DNA of 64,000 nt from DATARH01 sp963789255. Lineage in GTDB: Bacteria; Pseudomonadota; Alphaproteobacteria; ATCC43930; CGMCC-115725. Location: contig CAWBJW010000001.1 of NCBI GenBank assembly GCA_963789255.1, positions 248,001 through 312,000 on the forward strand, read 5' to 3'. A program made the position numbers and the translations under genes. Of the stretch, positions 1-7,569 are shown piece by piece (the stretch's first letter is position 1; each line of letters starts with the position of its first letter). Below the pieces are notes generated by a model. The model did not search any database, was not told the origin of the DNA, and was given only the letters and a program-made list of their open reading frames with translations.

Positions 1-63
1 ATGCGGAAAGGAGGACGTAGCGAGGCTCAGTGTAAATCTGGCCATCAAATAGCCATTCGTGAA

Positions 64-546
64 ATGAGCGTCCACAACTCCGCTACGCATGTCGTTACCG
101 CCCGCCCGGGCGACATCGCTACCGTGCGGCATCTGTTCCGGGCCTATGCCGGCTCGCTGCCGTTCAGCCTCGATTTTCAGAATTTCGCCAGCGAGCTTGC
201 CGGTTTGCCGGCGCCCTATATCCCGCCTGCGGGCTGCCTGCTGCTCGCCCGGGCGGAGGGCGCGGCGATCGGCGTCGTCGGGCTGAAACCGCTGGGCCCG
301 GGGATTGCCGAGATCAAGCGGCTCTATGTCGTGCGCGAGGCGCGCGGGCGCGGTGTCGGCCGGATGCTCGCCGAGCGCGCTGTTGCCGAGGCGCAGCGAA
401 AGGGGTACGAGCGGGTCCGGCTCGATACCCATCGGCCGAGCATGAGTGCGGCGGTCGCGCTCTATCGGCGGCTCGGCTTTGTCGAGATTGCGCCCTACGG
501 CCCCGATCTCGGCGGAGAGATCGCGTTTTTCGAAAAGCCATTATGA
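64..546 (+). CDS. GNAT family N-acetyltransferase
   Basis: A 160-residue protein of the GNAT fold, which transfers an acetyl group from acetyl-CoA to an amine; the substrate cannot be read from sequence. The acetyl-CoA loop appears as ARGRGVGRML about two thirds in, followed by the usual helix and the terminal ALYRRLGFVEI strand. The frame is open back to position 1, but I prefer the ATG at 64 because the residues before it look non-conserved. It ends 51 bases before the M81 peptidase and may share its transcript. Confidence 0.8.
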   Translation: MSVHNSATHVVTARPGDIATVRHLFRAYAGSLPFSLDFQNFASELAGLPAPYIPPAGCLLLARAEGAAIGVVGLKPLGPGIAEIKRLYVVREARGRGVGRMLAERAVAEAQRKGYERVRLDTHRPSMSAAVALYRRLGFVEIAPYGPDLGGEIAFFEKPL

Positions 547-597
547 GAGCGGGCGGCCGGCGCCATGGCCGGCGCTGTTCTGAAGGAGCCTCCCGAC

Positions 598-2112
598 ATG
601 CGCCTCATGATCGCGATGATGAAGCACGAGACCAACACCTTCTCGCCGGTGCCGACGCCGCTCCAGCGCTTTGGTCCAAGCTCTTCTGATAGAACTGGGC
701 CGGGACCGCTTTACGGCGAGGCGGCGGTCAGCGCGTATCGCGGAACCGGCTCGGGGCTCGGCGCTTATCTCGACCTCGCCGCGCGCGAAGGCGCGGAGGT
801 CGTATTGCCGATCGCCGCCGGCGCGCCGCCGAGCCGCCCGGTCGAGGATGCCGCCTTCGAGCACATCGCCGGCGCGATCTGCGACGCCGTCGCCAAGGGC
901 GGCTTTGAAGGCATCATGCTCGACCTGCACGGCGCGATGGTCACCGAGAGTTTCGAGGACGGCGAGGGCGAATTGCTGCGCCGCATCCGGGCGATCGATC
1001 CGAAGACGCCGATCGCGGTCGCCTACGACATGCACGCCAACCTCTACGACGCGATGATCGTCAACGCGACGGTCGTCGCCGGCTATCGCACCTACCCGCA
1101 TATCGACACCTACGACACCGCGAAGCGCGCCGGCGAGATCCTCTTCGGGGCGATGCGCGGCGAGGTGCACCCGGTGATGGCGTGGGGCAATGTGCCGATG
1201 CTGCCGCATGTCATGCGCCAGGGCTCGGACGACCACCCGAACCGGGAATTGCAGGCCCGCGTTGCGGCGATGAGCACCCCAGGGCCCAATGGGGGCGCGC
1301 TGGCGGCGAGCCTCTTCACCGGCTTTCCGCATGCCGACATCGCAAACGCCGGATTGAGCGCGGTGGTGGTGACGGACGGCGACCGCGGGCTGGCCGAGCG
1401 GCTGCGCGACGAGTTGCTGAACGAGGCCTGGGCCGGGCGCGAGGCGTTTGTCTACCGGCTGGAGCCGCTCGAACAATCGCTGCCGCGCGCCAAGGCGATC
1501 GTGCAAGGCGACGGGCCGATCGTGCTGCTCGACCATTACGACAATTGCGCCTCGGGCGGCACGATGGACACGACCGCCGTGCTCGCGGCGATCCTGCGCG
1601 AGGGCCTCGACAACGTCGCGGCGTTCGCGATCTACGACCCGGCGGCAGTGCAACAGGCGATCGCCGCCGGCATCGGCGCCGAGCTGGCGCTGTCGATCGG
1701 CGGCAGGATGGCGATGCCGGCGATCCCCGGCGACAGCCGCCCCTTGACCGTCACCGGCACGGTCAAGACGATCTCCAACGGGCGGTTTCGCAACAAGGGA
1801 CCGATGGGGCGCGGAGTGTTGACGGATATGGGGCCGAGCGTCGTCATCGATAATGGCAGGGTCGAGATCGCGGTGATCTCGCGCCATGTCGAGCCAAGCG
1901 ACCTCAATTGCCTCCTCGCATTGGGGATCGACCCGATGCAGAAGCGCTATGTGATGCTGAAGAGCCGGATCCACTGGCGTGCCGGGCTCGGCGCGATGGC
2001 CAAGGCAGTCGTCGAATGCGCCGGAATGGGCGTGTGCACGTCCGATTACAGCCAGCTCACCTTCAAGAAGGTCCGCCGCCCGATCTACCCCCTCGACCTG
2101 CCGAACCGGTGA
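598..2112 (+). CDS. M81 family metallopeptidase (MlrC-like), copy 1
   Basis: A 504-residue member of the M81 family, named for microcystinase MlrC, which is implicated in cleaving small linear peptides. The N-terminal metal region reads MMKHETNTFSPVPTP, with later family blocks LHGAMVTESFEDGEGE, YDMHANLYDAM and GYRTYPHIDTYDTA. The chosen ATG follows an AAGGAG site at 583-588; an upstream in-frame ATG at 565 lacks one. A paralogue lies at 21170. The next gene, an aminotransferase, suggests a scavenging role in peptide or amine catabolism. That role is inference. Confidence 0.9.
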   Translation: MRLMIAMMKHETNTFSPVPTPLQRFGPSSSDRTGPGPLYGEAAVSAYRGTGSGLGAYLDLAAREGAEVVLPIAAGAPPSRPVEDAAFEHIAGAICDAVAKGGFEGIMLDLHGAMVTESFEDGEGELLRRIRAIDPKTPIAVAYDMHANLYDAMIVNATVVAGYRTYPHIDTYDTAKRAGEILFGAMRGEVHPVMAWGNVPMLPHVMRQGSDDHPNRELQARVAAMSTPGPNGGALAASLFTGFPHADIANAGLSAVVVTDGDRGLAERLRDELLNEAWAGREAFVYRLEPLEQSLPRAKAIVQGDGPIVLLDHYDNCASGGTMDTTAVLAAILREGLDNVAAFAIYDPAAVQQAIAAGIGAELALSIGGRMAMPAIPGDSRPLTVTGTVKTISNGRFRNKGPMGRGVLTDMGPSVVIDNGRVEIAVISRHVEPSDLNCLLALGIDPMQKRYVMLKSRIHWRAGLGAMAKAVVECAGMGVCTSDYSQLTFKKVRRPIYPLDLPNR

Positions 2113-2150
2113 CCGTAATGTGTCCTGACCCGCGCAAAGCCCGCCAAATT

Positions 2151-2224
2151 CGTCATTGCCGGGCTTGGCCCGGCAATCCACGGCCTTTGCGAGATGGATG
2201 CCCGGCTCAAGGCCGGGCATGACG
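2151..2224. repeat. Intergenic palindromic repeat (REP-like)
   Basis: Two hairpins lie back to back: ATTGCCGGGC/GCCCGGCAAT and ATGCCCGGC/GCCGGGCAT. The unit is bounded by CGTCA and TGACG. This is a very common alphaproteobacterial intergenic element that gives spurious peptides when translated. It sits between the M81 gene and the aminotransferase and could attenuate readthrough. Confidence 0.8.
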
Positions 2225-2248
2225 TGATGAGGGGCGAAGGAGGCGTAA

Positions 2249-3598
2249 ATGGACGGCACGACTGAACTGCTCGACAGCGACCGGCGCTTTCTGGTTCACC
2301 CGCTGCACCATCCCGAGGAGCACAAGGCGCCGCTCCTGGTCGAGGAGGGCAGGGGGGCGATGCTGCACCTCGCCGACGGGCGCCAGGTGATCGACGGGCT
2401 GGCCGGGCTGTGGAACGTCAATGTCGGACATGGCCGCGGCGAACTGGCCGATGCCGCCGCCGGCCAGATGCGCAAGATCGCCTATGCCTCGGCCTATGTC
2501 GGCATGACCAACGCGCCGGCAGTACGGCTCGCCGAGAAGATCGTCGGCCACGCCTATCCGCATAGCTCGGGGGTGTACTACACGACCGCGGGGGCCGAAT
2601 CGAACGAGTCGGCGTTCAAGACCGCGCGCTATTACTGGAAGGTCCAGGACAAGCCGAACAAAGTGAAGATCATCTCGCGCCAGCACGCTTATCACGGCGT
2701 GACGCTGGCGGCGATGAGCGCAACGGGCATGGCGATCTATCACAAGATGTTCGGCCCCTTGGTGCCGGGGTTCATCCAGGTCGCGCCGCCCTATGCCTAT
2801 CGCTGGCAGGGCAATGAGGAGCCGGGGGTGGGCGCGGCCGACGCGGTCGAGAAGGCGATATTGGCGGAAGGGCCCGATACAGTGGCCGCGGTGATCTGCG
2901 AGCCGGTGATGGGGGCGGGCGGGGTCATCGTCCCGCCGGAATCGTATTTCCCGCGGCTGCGCGAGATCTGCGACCGCTACGAGGTGCTGCTGATCGCCGA
3001 CGAGGTGATCACTGGGTTTGGCCGCACCGGGCGGTGGTTCGCGCTCGGGCACTGGGGCGTCGAGCCCGACATCGTCTCGTTCGCCAAGGGCGTCACCAGC
3101 GGCTATCTGCCGCTGGGCGGGATCATCCTGTCGGAGCGGGTGCACGAGGCGATCCTTTCGGCCCCGATGGACCAGCGCTACATGCATGCCGCGACCTATA
3201 GCGGCCACCCCGTATGCTGCGCGGTCGGGCTGCGCAACGTCCAGATCATCGAAGACGAGAACCTCGTCGAGCGCTCGGCGGCGATGGGCAAGCGCCTCCT
3301 GGCCGCGCTCGAAGAACTCTACAACCTGCCGAATGTCGGCGAGGTGCGCGGGCTCGGCATGATGTGCGGCATCGAGCTGGTCGCCGATAAGAGCACCAAG
3401 GCGCCGGCCCTGGGGCTCGGCGTCAAGGTCTCGCGCGAGGCGATGGCGAGGGGCCTCCTGGTGCGGGCGCGGCCGGGCGCCGCCGACCCGGCGATGGGCG
3501 ACACGCTGTGCCTGTCGCCGCCGTTGTCGACCCCGGAAGAGATCCTCGACAAGATCCCGCAGATCATTCGCGAAGCGATCATCGCCGCGACGGGATAG
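2249..3598 (+). CDS. Class III PLP-dependent aminotransferase
   Basis: A 449-residue fold-type I aminotransferase of the omega-amino acid:pyruvate type. The N-terminal block HPLHHPEEHKA, the glycine-rich GAESNESAFKTARYYW phosphate-binding region, the LIADEVITGFGRTG strand with the PLP-contacting Asp, and the Schiff-base lysine in FAKGVTSGYLPLGG are all present. The start has a strong GAAGGAGG site at 2236-2243. Such enzymes move an amino group from an omega-amino acid or amine to pyruvate; the exact donor is unknown. It may form a unit with the M81 peptidase upstream. Confidence 0.9.
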   Translation: MDGTTELLDSDRRFLVHPLHHPEEHKAPLLVEEGRGAMLHLADGRQVIDGLAGLWNVNVGHGRGELADAAAGQMRKIAYASAYVGMTNAPAVRLAEKIVGHAYPHSSGVYYTTAGAESNESAFKTARYYWKVQDKPNKVKIISRQHAYHGVTLAAMSATGMAIYHKMFGPLVPGFIQVAPPYAYRWQGNEEPGVGAADAVEKAILAEGPDTVAAVICEPVMGAGGVIVPPESYFPRLREICDRYEVLLIADEVITGFGRTGRWFALGHWGVEPDIVSFAKGVTSGYLPLGGIILSERVHEAILSAPMDQRYMHAATYSGHPVCCAVGLRNVQIIEDENLVERSAAMGKRLLAALEELYNLPNVGEVRGLGMMCGIELVADKSTKAPALGLGVKVSREAMARGLLVRARPGAADPAMGDTLCLSPPLSTPEEILDKIPQIIREAIIAATG

Positions 3599-3668
3599 CG
3601 GCATTTCTGACCCATCGGCCCATCGCTTCCGGGGCGCGAAGGACGCGCTCCGGAACGCGCACGGGCCG

Positions 3669-3710
3669 TTGATCCACATCAACGCCCCTGATTAAATCGG
3701 CAACTATCCT
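3669..3710 (+). promoter_or_regulatory. FNR/FixK-type box with class II promoter geometry
   Basis: TTGATCCACATCAA at 3669-3682 is a perfect match to the TTGAT-N4-ATCAA consensus of FNR/FixK/Anr regulators. A plausible -10 (TATCCT) lies at 3705-3710. With a start of transcription near 3717 the box would be centred at about -41.5, the classical activating position. The first downstream gene begins at 3737. The box is directly visible; oxygen control of the following genes is inference. Confidence 0.7.
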
Positions 3711-3736
3711 ACCATTGCGGATAAATCGTAGCCGGG

Positions 3737-4012
3737 ATGGCGAAAGCGATGGACGTGATCATAAAAGACGCCTTGTTCTGTCAACATAGTGTCGTCGATG
3801 TCGGGCCGGGACAGGATCGCCTGGTCTTCGAGCGCTGCACGTTCATGGGAGGGCACGTGCACGTCGATGCGGAGATCGACCGCGCGATATTTATAGCCTG
3901 TTCATTCCAGGGCACGGCCTTTACCGCGCAACCTTTGTCGCCGCGGATCGCAACCGATTGCCATTGGCAACAGGCGACTACGGAGCAGTCGATCCCGAAG
4001 AGTCGACTTTAG
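3737..4012 (+). CDS. Small hypothetical protein, pentapeptide-like
   Basis: A 91-residue protein of unknown function, first in the cluster behind the FNR-type box. Its spacing of hydrophobic residues (LVFERCTFMGG, AIFIACSFQGTAF) resembles short right-handed beta-helix or pentapeptide-repeat segments, but there are too few units to be sure. An alternative start is the ATG at 3749. No clear ribosome binding site precedes either start, and the predicted leader is only about 20 bases. Confidence 0.5.
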   Translation: MAKAMDVIIKDALFCQHSVVDVGPGQDRLVFERCTFMGGHVHVDAEIDRAIFIACSFQGTAFTAQPLSPRIATDCHWQQATTEQSIPKSRL

Positions 4013-4114
4013 AGCAGTTCGCCGGCGGGCCTCCCTTGAATCGGCAAGGAAGAGCGCGATCAATCCGCGGCCAATAACGATCGTACTGCGAGTGTTCGGC
4101 AGGGGGAGATCACC

Positions 4115-4486
4115 ATGACCCGGCCAACAAAACAATCGGACGTTCGACTAACGCGAGCCTATACGCCGCCGTCGCCCGACGATGGCGTCCGCGTCCTCGT
4201 CGATCGCCTCTGGCCCCGCGGACTTCCCAAATCGGAAGCTGCGATCGATCATTGGCTGAGGGATGTCGCGCCAAGCACCGATCTGCGCCGCTGGTTCGGG
4301 CACGACCCAAGCCGTTGGGACGAGTTTTGTCGGAGATACAAGGCTGAGTTATCTCATCACCCCGACGCGTTAAACGAGCTTCGGGCGCTCGCACAAATCG
4401 GCCGGCTCACGCTGGTGTTCGCAGCCCGCGACGAGCTCCATAATGAAGCCATAGTGCTCCGCGATCTTCTTACCACTGACCACTGA
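4115..4486 (+). CDS. DUF488 (YeaO-like) family protein
   Basis: A 123-residue DUF488 protein. The family signature is clear: VRVLVDRLWPRGL near residue 30, then a W-F-H-D-P-x-R-W-x-E-F segment and a hydrophobic TLVFAARD strand near the end. No reaction is established for the family. GGGGAGATCACC just before the ATG supports the start. It lies second in the putative oxygen-controlled cluster, 102 bases after the first gene. Confidence 0.85.
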   Translation: MTRPTKQSDVRLTRAYTPPSPDDGVRVLVDRLWPRGLPKSEAAIDHWLRDVAPSTDLRRWFGHDPSRWDEFCRRYKAELSHHPDALNELRALAQIGRLTLVFAARDELHNEAIVLRDLLTTDH

Positions 4487-4536
4487 CCCGAGGTGTCGGC
4501 GAACCGACGAGCATCAGATTGGCAGGGGATAAGACA

Positions 4537-4809
4537 ATGACGGCGGACAAACTAAAGACCCTCTTGAACTCCGGTCGGGCGGAGGAAATAGAGCAGGCGG
4601 TCGAATATCTGGTGAGGTTGTTGACTTCTCGTGATGAAGAGACGCGGCACCGAGGCTACGAATTGTTTGAAGAGGGTGTCAAAGAAGCGCTCTACCGATC
4701 TTGCCTCAATTACGGGTCATTGGCAGGTGGCTTTACTCGACCCTTGATGACCGTAGTGACGCGGACAGTTGAATTCTGGGCGACCCAGCGTCACCCAGCG
4801 GCGCTTTGA
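4537..4809 (+). CDS. Small hypothetical protein
   Basis: A 90-residue predicted helical, acidic protein that I do not recognise. The ATG at 4537 is preceded by AGGGGAT, which is better than the in-frame TTG at 4519. It lies between DUF488 and the SdhB-like gene in the same orientation with short gaps, so co-transcription is likely. It may be a small accessory of that cluster, but nothing in the sequence shows a function. Confidence 0.6.
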   Translation: MTADKLKTLLNSGRAEEIEQAVEYLVRLLTSRDEETRHRGYELFEEGVKEALYRSCLNYGSLAGGFTRPLMTVVTRTVEFWATQRHPAAL

Positions 4810-4838
4810 AGCGAGTTCAAGATGGAGATCGCGTAGCG

Positions 4839-5639
4839 ATGAACCACCCGCCGCTCCCAACGGGCATTGGCCTGCCGGCGAACTCACGGGTGCAGGCCGG
4901 CAGACTTTGGCCGGCGCCCGCCGAGGCCAAACGCGTCAAGGCCTTTCACATCTATCGTTATGATCCGGACACCGGCGCCCGGCCGCGGCTCGATACGTTC
5001 GAGGTCGATCTCGATGCCTGCGGGCCGATGGTCCTGGACGCGCTGATCAAGATCAAGAACGAGATCGACACGACCCTGACGTTTCGCCGCTCCTGCCGCG
5101 AAGGAGTCTGCGGCTCGTGCGCGATGAATATCGACGGCAGCAATTGGCTGGCGTGCACGAAGCCAATCTCCGAAATTCGCGGACGAGTGCGAATTTATCC
5201 GCTCAATCATATGCCGGTGATCAAGGATCTCGTGCCGGACCTCACTCACCTCTACGCGCAGTATCGCCTGATCAAGCCTTGGCTCCAAAGCGAGACGCCG
5301 CCCCCACCTGATCGCGAACGGCCGCAGTCGATCGCGGAACGGCAGAAGCTTGACGGATATTGGGAATGCATCCTCTGTTTTTGCTGCACCGGCGGCTGTC
5401 CGAGTTGGTGGTGGAACGGCGATCGATATCTCGGCCCGGCGGTTCTCCTTCAGGCCTATCGGTGGATCGTCGATAGCCGCGATGAGGCGACGGAAGAGCG
5501 GCTCGACGCGTTGCATGACCCGTTCCGGCTTTATCGCTGTCACACGATCATGAATTGCACGCGCACCTGCCCGAAGGGGCTCAACCCGGGAAAGGCCATC
5601 GCGCTGATCAAGAAGACGATCTTCGAGCGGAGAAGTTAA
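4839..5639 (+). CDS. sdhB: Orphan succinate dehydrogenase/fumarate reductase iron-sulfur subunit
   Basis: A 266-residue SdhB/FrdB homologue carrying all three cluster motifs: CREGVCGSCAMNIDG for [2Fe-2S], CILCFCCTGGCPSWWWN for [4Fe-4S] with part of [3Fe-4S], and CHTIMNCTRTCPKGLNP for the rest. In the usual complex it passes electrons between the flavoprotein SdhA and the membrane quinone site. No sdhA, sdhC or sdhD lies nearby, and the gene sits in a cluster behind an FNR-type box. The start at 4839 follows GGAGA at 4824; the frame is open from 4806. It may be an alternative subunit used at low oxygen (inference). Confidence 0.88.
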   Translation: MNHPPLPTGIGLPANSRVQAGRLWPAPAEAKRVKAFHIYRYDPDTGARPRLDTFEVDLDACGPMVLDALIKIKNEIDTTLTFRRSCREGVCGSCAMNIDGSNWLACTKPISEIRGRVRIYPLNHMPVIKDLVPDLTHLYAQYRLIKPWLQSETPPPPDRERPQSIAERQKLDGYWECILCFCCTGGCPSWWWNGDRYLGPAVLLQAYRWIVDSRDEATEERLDALHDPFRLYRCHTIMNCTRTCPKGLNPGKAIALIKKTIFERRS

Positions 5640-5699
5640 GTGCCGCCGGTTTGCGCGCGCCGAAAGCTTAACATGAGGCGACCGACAGGCGTTCCAAAA

Positions 5700-6353
5700 A
5701 TGATTGACTGCGATCCGGAGGCGATTGCTGCACCACGTTCGCCGGACATCGACCCTTCGCGAGACCGCGTGGAACGCGCGTCGCGAGACAGCTTTCCGGC
5801 CAGCGACGCTCCGGGTTGGACGCCTCTCGATGCCGGTGGTCCTGATCGCCACTCGGCGGAACAACGGGGCGTGTCGCCAGCGCCGGTGAGCGCCGTAGCA
5901 ATGGAGAATTCGATGGATGTCGCCATTCCCGCCTCCCTCAAGGCCGAACATGACGAACTGCACCACGAACTCGCGGCGGCGACGAACGCTCCGGGGCCTG
6001 TCGGGGAGGCGGCTCGGGCTGTCGCCAAGTTGCTTCATCCACACTTCGTCGATGAGGAGGCGTTCGCTCTGCCACCCCTCGGCCTTCTTGCCAAGTTGGC
6101 GCGCGGCGAGCGGATCGCGGATGCGGCATCGGTCACGGCGATGACCGACCGGCTCAAGGCCGAGTTGCCACGAATGCTGGCGGAGCATCAGACAATCACG
6201 GCTGCGCTCCGCAACCTTGAAGGCGCGGCGCGAGCGGCTGGCGACGAGGCTCGTGTGCGCCTTGCCGCAAAGATCATCTCCCACGCCCAGGCCGAGGAGG
6301 AGGTCATGTATCCCGCAGCGATCCTTGTGGGGGAATATTTGAAGCGACAGTAG
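5700..6353 (+). CDS. Hemerythrin-like (HHE) domain protein
   Basis: A 217-residue protein with two parts. Residues 1-45 include the motif RVERASRDSFPASDAPGW, which also occurs as a small stand-alone alphaproteobacterial protein. The rest is a four-helix hemerythrin-type domain with His/Glu ligand candidates in EHDELHHEL, HPHFVDEE, EHQTIT and HAQAEEEVMYP. Such domains bind a di-iron centre and sense or carry oxygen or NO. The frame follows the SdhB-like stop directly; starts at 5673 or 5640 are possible. It fits the low-oxygen theme of the cluster. Confidence 0.8.
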   Translation: MIDCDPEAIAAPRSPDIDPSRDRVERASRDSFPASDAPGWTPLDAGGPDRHSAEQRGVSPAPVSAVAMENSMDVAIPASLKAEHDELHHELAAATNAPGPVGEAARAVAKLLHPHFVDEEAFALPPLGLLAKLARGERIADAASVTAMTDRLKAELPRMLAEHQTITAALRNLEGAARAAGDEARVRLAAKIISHAQAEEEVMYPAAILVGEYLKRQ

Positions 6354-6413
6354 TGGGACGGCGGGCGACGCCCGCGATTGCCTTGCGCGACGCTTCCGCC
6401 TAAAAAAGCCGCC

Positions 6414-7562
6414 ATGCCTACCCGCACCCTCGGCATCGTCATCGACGGCGCGACCGGGCGGCTCGGCACCACCCAGCATCTGCGGGCGTTGCTCGCGATA
6501 GCAGGCGAGGGCGGCTTGCCGCTGGCGAACGGCGACCGGCTGATGCCCGAGGCGGTATTGCTCGGCCGCAGCCCGCAGCGCCTCCTCGAACTGGCCGAGA
6601 AAAGCGGCGGGCTGCGCTGGAGCCTCGACCGCGATGCCTGCCTCGCCGACCCGGCGATCGAGATCTATTTCGATGCCAGCGCGACCGGTGGGCGTCCGGA
6701 GCGCGCCCATGCCGCGTTTGCCGCCGGGAAACACGTCTATCTCGAAAAGCCGATCGCACAAACTCTCGACGACGCGTTGTCGCTTGCCCGCGCCGCCGAG
6801 CATGCCGGCAAGAAGGGCGGGGTCGTCCAGGACAAGCTGTTCCTGCCCGGACTTAAAAAATTACGCAAGCTTTATGAGGCCAAGTTCTTTGGACGCGTGC
6901 TTTCAGTGCGGCTCGAATTCGGCTGGTGGGTGTTCGACGGCGAGCTGTTCACGGCGCAGCGGCCGAGCTGGAACTATCGCAAGGCGGGCGGCGGCGGGTT
7001 GATCCTCGATATGTTCGCGCACTGGCGCTACATCTTCGACCGGCTGTTGGGCCCGATTGGGGCGGTTTCGTGCCGCCATATGACCGCGCTGCCAACCCGG
7101 CGCGACGAGGGTGGCAGGCTCTACGATGTCGACGTCGAAGACCATGCCTTCGCGATCTTCGAGCTGGAGGGCGGCGCGCTGGCGCAGATCGGCTCGTCCT
7201 GGGCGAACCGGGTGAAGCGCGACGACCTGTTGCAGATCCAGGTCGACGGCACCCAGGGCTCGGCGGTCGCCGGGCTGCACCGCTGCTTCGTGCAGCCGGC
7301 GGTCGCGACGCCGCGGCCGTTGTTCAGCCCCGAGCAGCCGCAATCGATGGTGTTCGACGAACAGTGGCAGGAAATGCCGGAGATCGAGCCGTTCGAGAAC
7401 GGCTATCGCGCCGGCTGGGAGTTGTTCCTGCGCCATGTCGCCGAGGACGCGCCGTTTGCGGCGCCCTTGCTCGAAGGCGCCAAGAGCGTGCAGCTCGCCG
7501 AGGCGTGCTACCGGAGCCATCGCGAGCGGCGCTGGGTGGACCTGCCGCCGCTCAGCCTCTAA
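6414..7562 (+). CDS. Gfo/Idh/MocA family oxidoreductase
   Basis: A 382-residue NAD(P)-dependent dehydrogenase of the Gfo/Idh/MocA family. It opens with a Rossmann strand (GIVIDGATGRLG), followed by the conserved YLEKPIA motif with its catalytic-region lysine, and the C-terminal alpha/beta domain with the DMFAHW segment. The family oxidises hydroxyl groups of sugars, inositols or related compounds; the substrate here is unknown. The start at 6414 is preferred over an in-frame ATG at 6378. It converges with the gene at 7570. Confidence 0.85.
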   Translation: MPTRTLGIVIDGATGRLGTTQHLRALLAIAGEGGLPLANGDRLMPEAVLLGRSPQRLLELAEKSGGLRWSLDRDACLADPAIEIYFDASATGGRPERAHAAFAAGKHVYLEKPIAQTLDDALSLARAAEHAGKKGGVVQDKLFLPGLKKLRKLYEAKFFGRVLSVRLEFGWWVFDGELFTAQRPSWNYRKAGGGGLILDMFAHWRYIFDRLLGPIGAVSCRHMTALPTRRDEGGRLYDVDVEDHAFAIFELEGGALAQIGSSWANRVKRDDLLQIQVDGTQGSAVAGLHRCFVQPAVATPRPLFSPEQPQSMVFDEQWQEMPEIEPFENGYRAGWELFLRHVAEDAPFAAPLLEGAKSVQLAEACYRSHRERRWVDLPPLSL

Positions 7563-7569
7563 GCGGCGA

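Noticed and set aside
541..2259. 572-codon minus-strand frame opposite the M81 gene
   Set aside because: Its start lies in the palindromic repeat (spurious MPGLEPGIH peptide) and the rest is arginine- and alanine-rich shadow of the M81 gene.
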